Origin: Amphritea balenae
GTDB lineage: Bacteria; Pseudomonadota; Gammaproteobacteria; Pseudomonadales; Balneatricaceae
Assembly: GCF_003858655.1 (NCBI RefSeq)
Contig: NZ_RQXV01000011.1
Span: forward strand, 1-64,000
Direction of reading: 5' to 3'
DNA: 64,000 nt
The notes beneath the pieces were generated by a model. The model was not told where the DNA came from and made no database searches. It worked only from the letters and a program-made list of their open reading frames with translations. The position numbers were made by a program, and so were the translations under genes. Shown here in pieces: positions 1-7,967 of this stretch (its first letter is position 1; the number at the start of each line of letters is the position of its first letter).

Positions 1-7
1 TCAGTTT
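1..7 (-). rRNA. rrs: 5' edge of 16S rRNA gene (partial)
   Basis: On the minus strand the first window bases read AAACTGA, which fits the mature 5' end of 16S rRNA (E. coli begins AAATTGAAGAG). The neighbouring leader carries boxA, boxC and two rrn-type promoters, so the rRNA gene almost certainly continues to the left of the window. Only about seven bases are visible, so the exact end is inferred. Confidence 0.6.
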
Positions 8-180
8 AAATCAAGAACACCGGAATAAGGTGTTCTGTAAATCTAGCTCAAAGCATTAAACAACTTTAAATAAAAACATATAAATGAATTCACATATGGT
101 CGCTGCTTTGATAAAGCTTTTGTGCTTCATCTCAACAAGCGCCCACACGAATTATCTGATCAATCTGTTAAAGAGCGTTG
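8..180 (-). promoter_or_regulatory. 16S rRNA leader with boxA and boxC
   Basis: Read on the minus strand, 166-177 is CGCTCTTTAACA, matching the rrn antitermination boxA (TGCTCTTTAACA), where NusB/S10 load. At 141-148 is GTGTGGGC, the boxC found after boxA in the E. coli 16S leader. A hairpin (arms 14-21 and 29-36) lies just before the mature 16S start and may take part in processing. The order boxA, boxC, hairpin, 16S identifies a 16S leader rather than the 16S-23S spacer. Confidence 0.85.
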
Positions 181-228
181 CTTAAGTGACTCAAACCGTT
201 GCCGGCGTGTCTCTCAAGCGAGGTGCGT

Positions 229-256
229 ATTCTACTCAACACCCTGATGAAGTCAA
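229..256 (-). promoter_or_regulatory. rrn promoter P2
   Basis: Minus-strand -35 TTGACT (251-256), a 16-bp spacer and -10 TAGAAT (229-234). Upstream is an A/T-rich stretch (about 260-290) that could act as an UP element. It sits about 50 bp upstream of boxA. The downstream bases CGCACCTCGCTTGAG resemble those after P1. Confidence 0.8.
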
Positions 257-415
257 CCGTTTTATTTAAGAATTTGTAATAAATTTTCAAACAAACTGTT
301 GTGCTTCGTGATTCGTTTAGCCTATCTAAAAAGCGTTGCTTTTCAAGTAGTTAAAAGAACCACCTCAACCTGTGTCAGTGACCGTTTCCGGTGGCTGTCT
401 CAAGCGAGGAAGCGC

Positions 416-443
416 ATTCTACACTGGGGGCGCTGGGAGTCAA
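416..443 (-). promoter_or_regulatory. rrn promoter P1
   Basis: Minus-strand -35 TTGACT (438-443), 16-bp spacer and -10 TAGAAT (416-421), the same hexamers and spacing as P2. It is followed by a G/C-rich discriminator (GCGCTTCC), as expected for growth-rate and stringent control. It lies 187 bp upstream of P2, a layout like the P1/P2 tandem of enterobacterial rrn operons. An A/T-rich run lies upstream at about 455-480. Confidence 0.8.
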
Positions 444-596
444 CAGGGAGGCACGAAAATAGTGGAATTTTTATGAAAAAGTCCGAATTTCGAGGTGGCT
501 CGCCGCCAAACGCGACTTATCGCTTGCAGAGCCTTCTATATAGCTATGTGAAAGCGCACTTCGTATGCGCATTAACTACGAGCACTTTCTCTTTAA

Positions 597-628
597 ACAA
601 TAAAACCGCCTGACGGCGGTTTTATTGT
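597..628. terminator. Bidirectional terminator between rrn and the TAXI gene
   Basis: A perfect 14-bp hairpin (arms 597-610 and 615-628, loop TGAC). Each arm contains a TTTTATTGT or ACAATAAAA end, giving U-rich 3' ends on both strands. It lies downstream of the leftward TAXI gene and would shield the rrn promoters from its transcripts. Confidence 0.8.
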
Positions 629-716
629 GTATGCTTTCTTTTACTGTAAATAAGTAACCTGATTACGCTAACAGGTAAGCATAACTTAACATCCCAATAA
701 GCTCGATTGCAGGGGG

Positions 717-1700
717 CTAATCTATTAACCCTGCTTCTTTAAAGTATTTGGTTGCACCCGGATGCATTGGTACATCCAGATTAACATTCGCCATATTCTG
801 TTTATTCAGGTCAGCAAACGCCGGGTGAAGTTTTCTAAAGATATCAAAGTTATCAAACACCGATTTAACTACGGTATAAGCCGTCTCTTCAGAGACATCG
901 GTAGAAGATACAATAATGGCTCCAACACCAAAGGTATTAGTCGCGCTATCGTTACCACGATAAATGCCTCCAGGTATTAACGCCTTCTGATAGTAGCTAT
1001 TCTCTGACACTAACTTATCAACAGCTTTGCCAGCCACATTAACCAATACGCTATCACAAGATGTTGTTACTTCTTTAATTGCACCACTTGGATGACCGAT
1101 GGTATAGATCATCACATCAATCTTATCTGCACAGAGTGCACTGGCCTGCTCTGACGCTTTAAGCTCTGAAGCCATAGCAAAATCTGATTTTTTCCAGCCT
1201 TTAGCGCGCATTAGTACTTCCATCGTACCGCGCTGACCTGAGCCTTCATCACCTATATTGACCCGCAGACCTTTCAGATCGTCAAAATCTTTAATCGCTT
1301 TGTCTGCCCGGGCAACTACAGTGAAGGGCTCCGGATGCATTGCAAACAATACTCTCAGTTTTTTATCCGCTCCTTCCGTACTGAACTCACTAGTACCTTT
1401 GTAAGCATGATGGACCCAATCAGACTGCGCAACACCAAACTGCAGATCACCCGAGTTTACATTCTCAAGATTGTACATCGCCCCAGAAGTGCTTTCAGTG
1501 GAACAACGGATACCATGATCTGAACGGCTTTTATTAACCAATCGGCAAATAGCCCCACCAGTAGGATAATAAACACCTGTTACCCCTCCGGTGCCGATAT
1601 TTACTGTTTCCTTAACCGGCTCTGCCGCTATAGCCCCAACATTAAACAGACCCAGCGTCAGTGACACTAACATTGAGGTAACGTTAATTCGCAAAGCCAT
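717..1700 (-). CDS. TAXI family TRAP transporter solute-binding protein
   Basis: A 327-residue periplasmic binding protein. Residues 1-26 form a signal peptide ending near VGAIAA. The family signature NIGTGGVTGVYYPTGG follows at 34-49, and the tail HPGATKYFKEAGLI is typical of the family. TAXI proteins deliver small organic acids, probably including glutamate or related carboxylates, to a fused DctQM permease. The ATG at 1700 is chosen because GGAAGGAG precedes it and it starts the signal peptide directly; an in-frame start 18 codons upstream would disrupt the signal. No permease gene is adjacent, so the partner must be elsewhere or the protein has another role. It has its own terminator at 597-628. 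Confidence 0.9.
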   Translation of the reverse strand: MALRINVTSMLVSLTLGLFNVGAIAAEPVKETVNIGTGGVTGVYYPTGGAICRLVNKSRSDHGIRCSTESTSGAMYNLENVNSGDLQFGVAQSDWVHHAYKGTSEFSTEGADKKLRVLFAMHPEPFTVVARADKAIKDFDDLKGLRVNIGDEGSGQRGTMEVLMRAKGWKKSDFAMASELKASEQASALCADKIDVMIYTIGHPSGAIKEVTTSCDSVLVNVAGKAVDKLVSENSYYQKALIPGGIYRGNDSATNTFGVGAIIVSSTDVSEETAYTVVKSVFDNFDIFRKLHPAFADLNKQNMANVNLDVPMHPGATKYFKEAGLID

Positions 1701-1878
1701 TCTTAACTCCTTCCCACTATTAAAAGGGATACGCACAGATATACTATGTTGCATATTTGCGACTTATTTAATCCATTGTTTTGACTAAGAAAGCTTACAA
1801 TACTACACCAATAGCAGTTACTAGGAACTCTTTTAGTCACGCAGATATTGATCTGTATTTCTGTTTCTTATTCTTGTT

Positions 1879-3615
1879 TTACGGGGCACGAGGAAAACGC
1901 ACTATTCTGCGGTAGGGATACAGATCTAACAGTGCGCCTGAAGCCACTTTCTGCTGGATATTTATCCACCAGCTAAGCGTTAACAGATCACCATGCAATT
2001 CATTAAAGATGATACGAATACGACTATCGCAAGCGGTTAGAATCTTAAACTCTTCAGGAAACACATCTTGCTCAGCAACTGAGTACCAGGGCTCACTCGC
2101 CAATTCTTGTTCTGGATACATAGGCTCTGGAATATCCCTGAAGTTACAGTCAGTCAAATAGAGTATTTCGTCATAATCATAAAACACCACTCTATTATGT
2201 CGGGTCACGCCAAAGTTCTTAAACAACATATCACCGGCAAAGATATTAGCAGCAGCTAACTCTTTAATACATTTACCAAATTCATTGATAGCCAGATACA
2301 CCGATTCTTCATCACTCTTGCTTAACATTTCATTCAGGTAAATATTGAGCGGAATCATGCGCCGCTCGGTCCACAAGTGACTAATAGTCAAATCATCTTC
2401 AGACAAAGTAATAGATGAACAAGCCACGCTCATTAGTTCGCACAATAACTCTGCCGAAAGTCGCTTTCGTGGCAGAACCAGATTAACGAATTCCTGTGTA
2501 TCCGCCATCCGTCCAGCCCGGTCATGCCTTTTCACTAGCTGATACTTATTAATCACTCCACTTCGGGTGATATTTTTTGATGATGAGAATCGGTCTTTAA
2601 TCACTTTAAACACGACCGGATAGGAGGGTAATGTAAATACTGTCATTACCATTCCCTTGGTTCCTTCCGCTACTTCAAACTGATCAGTCGAAGCATCTAG
2701 ATGATCCATGAAGTCCCTATAGAACTCAGCCTTACCCTGTTTATAAAAACCTAAAGAGTTATAGAGTTCGGCGATTGATTTCATTGGAATCAAAGAGTGC
2801 AGAAAGCGGATAAATTCTGCGGGGATATCCACATCGACCAAAAAATATGCCCGGGTAAAACTAAAGACTACCGATACATCATTTTCATCACTCAGAGCCG
2901 TATCAATATAAACACCCGCTCCTTCTGTGTTCAGTACCGGCAACACAAACGGAACTGATTGATGATCAAATTGCACCCGGCCGACGATATAAGCCGCTTT
3001 ATTACGATAGAAAACACTTCGTATTACCTCGATGACAGTACCCTCCCCCGCCACCACATCATCCGGTATTGTATTGCGTATATAACGCATAAGGTTTCTA
3101 GAATCCCTACGCTTATTCTCCCAGGGAATAGAAAAGCCGTAGTCTTCAAACAACTTCTTCAAAAACGACGGCACCCCCTCATTCAGCGCATAACGGCGAA
3201 AGATCTGTTCACCTCTATATGCTTCAACCTTTGGCTTTTTTGATTGGATAAACATATGCCGGTCAGAAATATTAGAGTGCTGCATCAACTTACAATATAT
3301 TGAGTTGTAAAAGGTTTCGCCTAACTCCGCATCACTTCGCTGATTCAGCACTTCTGTGTAGCACTCTTTTATTAACAACCAAAGCTCAGGTTTTGGAATA
3401 CCATCATTCGACAGGCTAACTATTTTTTCGCTGATTCCATCGATCATTTCTTCGTAACGATCAATTCTTTCAACTGATAAGCACTGCAGTGCATGCCAGT
3501 CAGCGGCTGCAAAATAGCCGGGCGCCTGTCGGGTAATAGCCTTAAATTGCTGACGATAGTCTATAAAACCTTCCAGTATTAACCGGGCGATTAAATTTGC
3601 ATCACGTGCCCTCAT
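1879..3615 (-). CDS. aceK: Isocitrate dehydrogenase kinase/phosphatase AceK
   Basis: Bifunctional enzyme that phosphorylates and dephosphorylates isocitrate dehydrogenase, switching carbon between the TCA cycle and the glyoxylate shunt. The ATP-binding segment around GMVMTVFTLPSYPVVFKVIKD and the catalytic block GDMLFKNFGVTRHNRVVFYD followed by DYDE (roughly residues 445-480) match AceK. From the ATG at 3615 the protein is 578 residues, the same length as E. coli AceK, and an AGGGG lies just upstream. A start seven codons earlier (3636) has no ribosome-binding site. Unlike in E. coli, no aceB or aceA is adjacent. It is divergent from the phosphofructokinase gene, with a palindrome in the shared upstream region. 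Confidence 0.95.
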   Translation of the reverse strand: MRARDANLIARLILEGFIDYRQQFKAITRQAPGYFAAADWHALQCLSVERIDRYEEMIDGISEKIVSLSNDGIPKPELWLLIKECYTEVLNQRSDAELGETFYNSIYCKLMQHSNISDRHMFIQSKKPKVEAYRGEQIFRRYALNEGVPSFLKKLFEDYGFSIPWENKRRDSRNLMRYIRNTIPDDVVAGEGTVIEVIRSVFYRNKAAYIVGRVQFDHQSVPFVLPVLNTEGAGVYIDTALSDENDVSVVFSFTRAYFLVDVDIPAEFIRFLHSLIPMKSIAELYNSLGFYKQGKAEFYRDFMDHLDASTDQFEVAEGTKGMVMTVFTLPSYPVVFKVIKDRFSSSKNITRSGVINKYQLVKRHDRAGRMADTQEFVNLVLPRKRLSAELLCELMSVACSSITLSEDDLTISHLWTERRMIPLNIYLNEMLSKSDEESVYLAINEFGKCIKELAAANIFAGDMLFKNFGVTRHNRVVFYDYDEILYLTDCNFRDIPEPMYPEQELASEPWYSVAEQDVFPEEFKILTACDSRIRIIFNELHGDLLTLSWWINIQQKVASGALLDLYPYRRIVRFPRAP

Positions 3616-3721
3616 TGCTTGCCCCTGCAAATACATACGATGTAATAGGGTGTAGCAGTTAACTTATCAGGATACCAACATCTGAATTTAATAAAGCCTT
3701 AAAAAAGATTGTCTAATATTG

Positions 3722-3733
3722 TTAAGCGCTTAA
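3722..3733. promoter_or_regulatory. Palindromic operator candidate between aceK and pfkA
   Basis: TTAAGCGCTTAA is a perfect 12-bp palindrome containing AAGCGCTT, which fits the AAnCGnTT core of LacI/GalR-family operators. It sits 35 bp before the pfkA start and about 107 bp before the aceK start. In E. coli the LacI-family regulator Cra controls both aceBAK and pfkA, so a Cra-like site is plausible here. This is inference; no regulator gene is in the window. Confidence 0.4.
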
Positions 3734-3767
3734 TATTAAAGAATATATCTTTCATTGGGGTTTAGTT

Positions 3768-4772
3768 ATGTATCGTCTGCCAGAGCTTGAAAAAACCGCC
3801 AACATCCGCGCTATCGCCTTATTAACCAGCGGTGGTGACTCACCGGGTATGAACCCAGCGGTACGTAGTATCACCCGTGCCGCATTGAATCAGGGCATTA
3901 AAGTATTTGGTATCAACCGGGGATACAGCGGACTCATTATCGGCGACATTACCGAACTTCATTCGTCTGATGTAACGAATATTGTGCAACGTGGCGGCAC
4001 TATTTTAAAAAGTGATCGCTGCGAAGCGTTTAAAGATCCTGTGGTCAGAAATCAGGCCGCTGAGATTTTACGAGAGCATGGTATTGATGGTTTGATCGTG
4101 ATTGGTGGTGACGGATCGCTGAGCGGAGCGCATTTGCTAACCCAGGAAACGGGTATACCTGTTATTGGTCTGCCTGGCACTATAGATAATGATGTCTATG
4201 GCACCGATGACACTATCGGTTTTGATACGGCGGTCAATACCGCTTTGGAAGCGATTGATAAAATACGTGACACCGCTATATCTCACGAAAGAATATTCTT
4301 AGTTGAAGTCATGGGCCGAAACTCAGGCCACATCGCGTCACAGGTAGGTATAGCTTGCGGTGCTGAAATGATTGTGGTGCCCGAATACGAGTTCAACCTT
4401 GAATCCCTCTGTTTTTCTCTGGCAACCCAACGTGCACGAGGTGAAGGCAGTAGCGGTATTATCATCGTTGCTGAAGGCCCCAGACCCGGCTTAACCAGTC
4501 GGCTGGCAACTCAGTTAGAAGAGCACGGTGAAAAACCCGGCGTCTGTATTCTTGGTCATATTCAACGGGGCGGCCGGCCAACCGGTCATGACCGGGTACT
4601 GGCTTCCTGCCTCGGTGCCGCCGCTGTTAACTACATGTTAGCAGGCTTCAGCGATATGATGATCGGTATGGTTAACAATGAAATAGTTGCCACTAACTTG
4701 CAGGACATCATAGAGAAGAAGAAAGTGCTAAATCCTCAACTGGTTGAACTGGCTCAGCTCTTACATAAATAA
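3768..4772 (+). CDS. pfkA: ATP-dependent 6-phosphofructokinase
   Basis: A 334-residue PfkA-family enzyme that phosphorylates fructose 6-phosphate to the 1,6-bisphosphate in glycolysis. Visible motifs are GGDSPGMN (22-29), GGDGS (113-117), catalytic PGTIDND (136-142) and MGRNSGHIA. Gly in GGDGS and in PGTIDND, rather than the Asp and Lys of pyrophosphate-dependent enzymes, indicates ATP as donor. The N-terminus is about 12 residues longer than in E. coli PfkA. GGGG lies 8 bp upstream of the ATG. It is divergent from aceK, and its stop falls 2 bp from that of the convergent lipoate-ligase-like gene. Many marine gammaproteobacteria lack PfkA, so its presence implies a working Embden-Meyerhof route. 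Confidence 0.93.
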   Translation: MYRLPELEKTANIRAIALLTSGGDSPGMNPAVRSITRAALNQGIKVFGINRGYSGLIIGDITELHSSDVTNIVQRGGTILKSDRCEAFKDPVVRNQAAEILREHGIDGLIVIGGDGSLSGAHLLTQETGIPVIGLPGTIDNDVYGTDDTIGFDTAVNTALEAIDKIRDTAISHERIFLVEVMGRNSGHIASQVGIACGAEMIVVPEYEFNLESLCFSLATQRARGEGSSGIIIVAEGPRPGLTSRLATQLEEHGEKPGVCILGHIQRGGRPTGHDRVLASCLGAAAVNYMLAGFSDMMIGMVNNEIVATNLQDIIEKKKVLNPQLVELAQLLHK

Positions 4773-4774
4773 CT

Positions 4775-5506
4775 TTATGACAAAACCCGGAAGTCATCCG
4801 GTAGCTGTTCATGGAATGCCTGAATTATTTCAGGTAGTAATACATCTTCAGCTCTACCGGATAAGCTTTGTGCATCAGAATTAAGTGCTTCTAGCTGCAC
4901 ACCCTGTTCTGGGTTATCGACGACGATAGAACTCAGCTGCTGCCAGTCACAAGGATACAAATGTAGCCCGCTGACCAAAACCACCCCTTTCTTCTTTCTA
5001 ATTTGCGCTAAACCAACCAGTTTCCGGCCATCTTCACTGACTACTTCACCATGGGACAGTGACGCATAACAGGCCCATTTCAGATTCTGAGACTCACTTA
5101 CCTCTTTAGAATGGTCAATAAGCGCTTTATCTACCCCCTTACAGGGAACATTGCACTTCTCTAATGCAGCAATCCAGATTTGTTCCAGCCAGCCAAAGAT
5201 CTGAATAATATTCTGTTGAGCGATTAAATGCTCCGTCGGTATAAACACACTGATACTCAGCATCCAGGGGCCGGCTAAAACAGCACCGCCACCAGAGTTA
5301 CGACGCATAATTGGCAACCCAGCAGCCATAGAACGTGCAGACTGTTGTTCGTCGGGCCTTTGTGAACATCCCATGATGATTGCAGCCTGATCATACTGCC
5401 AGAACAGCACCCCCGGGTACTCAACCCCGGCATCTAGCCGTTCAGTAATTTGGTTCTGCTCAGCGGGCATAGAACCTGTCACCAGATAATTGATACGATC
5501 ACTCAT
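4775..5506 (-). CDS. Lipoate-protein ligase A family protein
   Basis: A 243-residue protein of the BPL_LplA_LipB fold, which attaches lipoate (or octanoate) to dehydrogenase and glycine-cleavage carrier proteins. RRNSGGGAVLAGP at 68-80 is the substrate-binding glycine loop. GRKLVG (160-165) supplies the lysine (K162) equivalent to the catalytic Lys of E. coli LplA. It lacks the C-terminal accessory domain of full-length LplA, so it may need a partner, may use already activated substrate, or may be an amidotransferase-like member. The ATG at 5506 follows GGAAACCAAC; an in-frame TTG four codons upstream is less likely. Confidence 0.75.
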   Translation of the reverse strand: MSDRINYLVTGSMPAEQNQITERLDAGVEYPGVLFWQYDQAAIIMGCSQRPDEQQSARSMAAGLPIMRRNSGGGAVLAGPWMLSISVFIPTEHLIAQQNIIQIFGWLEQIWIAALEKCNVPCKGVDKALIDHSKEVSESQNLKWACYASLSHGEVVSEDGRKLVGLAQIRKKKGVVLVSGLHLYPCDWQQLSSIVVDNPEQGVQLEALNSDAQSLSGRAEDVLLPEIIQAFHEQLPDDFRVLS

Positions 5507-5650
5507 GTTGGTTTCCAAAATTGCGAGCCGGAAAGATTACCCTATCCCTGAACAAGGTAAAACTATTATCATGCAGGGATAATTAAACAGGCTCCTTTTT
5601 GGATGATTAACCGGGTCTGACTATTAAACTCTCTACAGAAGACTAAACCG

Positions 5651-6796
5651 ATGCCTGACAGCTTTGTTGAAATCTATCACAGAACAATAAAAGCAAATCA
5701 TTATCAGGATGACCCTTGTCAGGCTGAACTGGCACAGCAACTTGATCCTGTTTTTCGTCACAGCGCCCCCCTGACTACTTCTCTACAGGCGCCTTCCCCA
5801 AAAGCTATCACTCAAGGCATCTATATCTGGGGTCCGGTAGGCCGGGGGAAGACATTTATTATGGATCTGCTATTTAAGCATATGCCAGAGAAAACAACTC
5901 TCAGACTCCATTTTCACCGATTCATGGCCAATATCCATGAACAGATGAGAGAGTTACAAGGCCGGAAAGATCCCCTAAAACTCATAGCAACAAAACTTTC
6001 AAAGCAATACCAGCTCATCTGTTTTGACGAGTTTTATCTTAACGACGTGGCTGATGCTATGATACTTAGTCGTCTTCTGAGTGAACTGTTTAAAAACGGT
6101 ACTCTGCTTATAACAACGTCCAATCGCCCTCCGGAACAACTGTGTAAAGATCCTCTATTTGAAGACCGGGTCAAGCCAATCATCGCAACCATTCATCAGC
6201 AGATGTCAGTCTTTAACCTTGCCGGAGGCACCGATCACCGCTTACGACAGCTTACTCAAGCGCCCTCTGTTTTTCACACTGGGGAAACGAAACAGCTACA
6301 ACGTATATTCAATTCCTGCAGCCCCCATAATAAAGAGCCTGCCAATGCCGAGATGATATCCATACTTGGTAGGGATATTCCTGTCAGAGGGTTTAATACC
6401 CACTGCGCCTGGTTTGACTTTGAACATATCTGTATGGGGCCCCGTAGCCAGCTCGATTACATCGATCTGGCCAACCGTTTTAACAACATCATTGTTAGTA
6501 ATGTTCCACAATTAGGTGGCCACACCCAGGAGCAGATTAAAGCGAGAGGAACAGAAGACGGTAGTCGTGCAGTTAAGGCCGGTGAAAGGCAAGTTTTGCT
6601 TGGTAAGATGGACGACCCTGCCCGCCGTTTTATCAGCCTGGTTGACGAACTTTATGATCGTGGGGTTAATCTGTTTCTTAGTGTAGAAGTGCCACTGGAG
6701 CAGATCTATACGGAAGGTAGTCTGACATTTGAATTCGCCAGGACTTATAGCCGCTTAACAGAGATGCAATCGGAACAATATCAATTTGCGAACTGA
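5651..6796 (+). CDS. zapE: Cell division protein ZapE (AFG1-like ATPase)
   Basis: A 381-residue AFG1/ZapE family P-loop ATPase. Walker A is GPVGRGKT (61-68), followed by the family motif LRLHFHRFM (85-92). Walker B is LICFDEF (122-128), and sensor motif TSNRPPEQL lies near 155-163. In E. coli ZapE binds FtsZ and helps Z-ring function late in division and under stress. The mitochondrial relative Afg1 acts in protein quality control. The length fits the family. It stands alone, with its own upstream region. Confidence 0.9.
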   Translation: MPDSFVEIYHRTIKANHYQDDPCQAELAQQLDPVFRHSAPLTTSLQAPSPKAITQGIYIWGPVGRGKTFIMDLLFKHMPEKTTLRLHFHRFMANIHEQMRELQGRKDPLKLIATKLSKQYQLICFDEFYLNDVADAMILSRLLSELFKNGTLLITTSNRPPEQLCKDPLFEDRVKPIIATIHQQMSVFNLAGGTDHRLRQLTQAPSVFHTGETKQLQRIFNSCSPHNKEPANAEMISILGRDIPVRGFNTHCAWFDFEHICMGPRSQLDYIDLANRFNNIIVSNVPQLGGHTQEQIKARGTEDGSRAVKAGERQVLLGKMDDPARRFISLVDELYDRGVNLFLSVEVPLEQIYTEGSLTFEFARTYSRLTEMQSEQYQFAN

Positions 6797-6951
6797 ACAA
6801 GGTAAATGCGAGCTATTTAAGAACAACTTCCCGGGCAAATTTAAGCAAATATCCGACTAATAAATAACCGACTAATCAAAGGCCAGTGCAATCGTCCGAT
6901 TTTTTTAACGCAGCAATCAAAAAGAAGCGAAAGGCGAATAACCATTCCACC

Positions 6952-7188
6952 TTAATGAAGATCAGCATCAATCACCAATTTACCTAATTCAAAACACTGC
7001 TTGATCGCTTCCTCTTCGGTATTGGCCATCACCTGATTCTCAGGTACCTGCTCCAGCTCTCCTGCATTATGGAAAATCGTATCTTTAAGGTCCTTATGAT
7101 AGATTTTAGGCACAAGCAGCCAACGATTACGACCTACGGGCCTGACCATGGCAGTGATTCGATAGTCACCATAACTAATCTGATGCAT
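6952..7188 (-). CDS. Small conserved hypothetical protein
   Basis: A 78-residue soluble protein with no signal peptide or membrane segment and no motif I recognise. The ATG is preceded by GTGGGAGTAGATCA, a good ribosome-binding site, and the codon use resembles the neighbours, so it is likely a real gene. The N-terminal half alternates charged and hydrophobic residues and the C-terminal half is acidic. It is divergent from the DUF502 gene and convergent with zapE. Function unknown. Confidence 0.65.
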   Translation of the reverse strand: MHQISYGDYRITAMVRPVGRNRWLLVPKIYHKDLKDTIFHNAGELEQVPENQVMANTEEEAIKQCFELGKLVIDADLH

Positions 7189-7270
7189 TGATCTACTCCC
7201 ACTTATTATCGCATGGGGTAATTATAGCTAAAACACCCGTCGTTACTGGGTTTCAACAGGAATTATATTC

Positions 7271-7900
7271 ATGAAGACTGTTTTACGTTTTTTCTTTCAG
7301 GGACTTTTGATCCTGTTGCCATTCGTTCTGACTATCTATCTGGTCTTTCTGATTTTTACCGCTCTGGATGAAACCCTGTTTTCCGCAGTAGGCTCAGCAC
7401 TAACCTACTTCATACCCGGACTGAAACCCGGCCTTACGGAAACGTTACTGGGCATTCTGATTACTATCGGTGTCATTATATTAACGGGGATTGCTGGCTC
7501 TCTTTATCTGACCCGCATCCTAATGCAGGCGATTGGTAGTCTGATGGAACGAATCCCTCTGGTTAAACTACTATATAACTCGTTACGGGATCTGTTTAAT
7601 GCACTTTTGGGAGAGAAGAAAAGCTTTGATCAGCCGGTGCTTGTCTGCCTGAATAGTGACAGAACAATTAAAGCGATGGGATTTATGACCTGTAGCGACC
7701 TGCAGAGTTTCGGTCTGACCGATGAAGTTGCAGTATACCTGCCTCAGTCTTATAACTTTGCCGGCAACCTGATTATCGTCGCCAGTGATCTCATTGAACC
7801 GATGAACGCTGAAGCGGGACAGGTTACTACCTTTGTTGTCAGCGGTGGCGTATCAACCACCGCAGAGTCATCAACTAATAAGAAGTCGTCAACTAATTAG
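7271..7900 (+). CDS. DUF502 family inner-membrane protein
   Basis: A 209-residue DUF502 protein. It has two predicted membrane helices (about 7-30 and 58-82), then the family motif RIPLVKLLYNSLRDLFNAL (94-112) and a soluble cytoplasmic domain. The function of the family is unknown; plant relatives affect membrane trafficking and stress. The C-terminus ends in SSTNKKSSTN, encoded by the first two units of an 18-bp tandem array, and the stop codon lies inside the array. The tail length therefore depends on repeat mutations. The next gene, on the opposite strand, starts 67 bp beyond. Confidence 0.85.
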   Translation: MKTVLRFFFQGLLILLPFVLTIYLVFLIFTALDETLFSAVGSALTYFIPGLKPGLTETLLGILITIGVIILTGIAGSLYLTRILMQAIGSLMERIPLVKLLYNSLRDLFNALLGEKKSFDQPVLVCLNSDRTIKAMGFMTCSDLQSFGLTDEVAVYLPQSYNFAGNLIIVASDLIEPMNAEAGQVTTFVVSGGVSTTAESSTNKKSSTN

Positions 7901-7953
7901 AAGCCCTCAACTAATTAGAAGCCATCAACTACTTAGAAGTCATCAACCACAAA
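7864..7953. repeat. Five-unit 18-bp tandem repeat across a stop codon
   Basis: Units run 7864-7881, 7882-7899, 7900-7917, 7918-7935 and 7936-7953, with consensus GAAGTCATCAACTAATTA. Eighteen bases keep the DUF502 reading frame. Unit 1 ends in a sense AAG, while units 2-4 carry TAG at the equivalent codon. The array therefore encodes SSTN-K repeats interrupted by stops. Units differ at one to four positions, so expansion is not very recent. Confidence 0.9.
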
Positions 7954-7967
7954 AAAGACGGACAGCA

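Noticed and set aside
299-613. A 104-codon open frame on the plus strand
   Set aside because: It runs antisense to the rrn promoters and ends within the terminator hairpin; no coding signal.
7864-7953. A possible small CRISPR-like array
   Set aside because: The units are adjacent, with no spacers, and 18 bp long; this is a simple tandem repeat.
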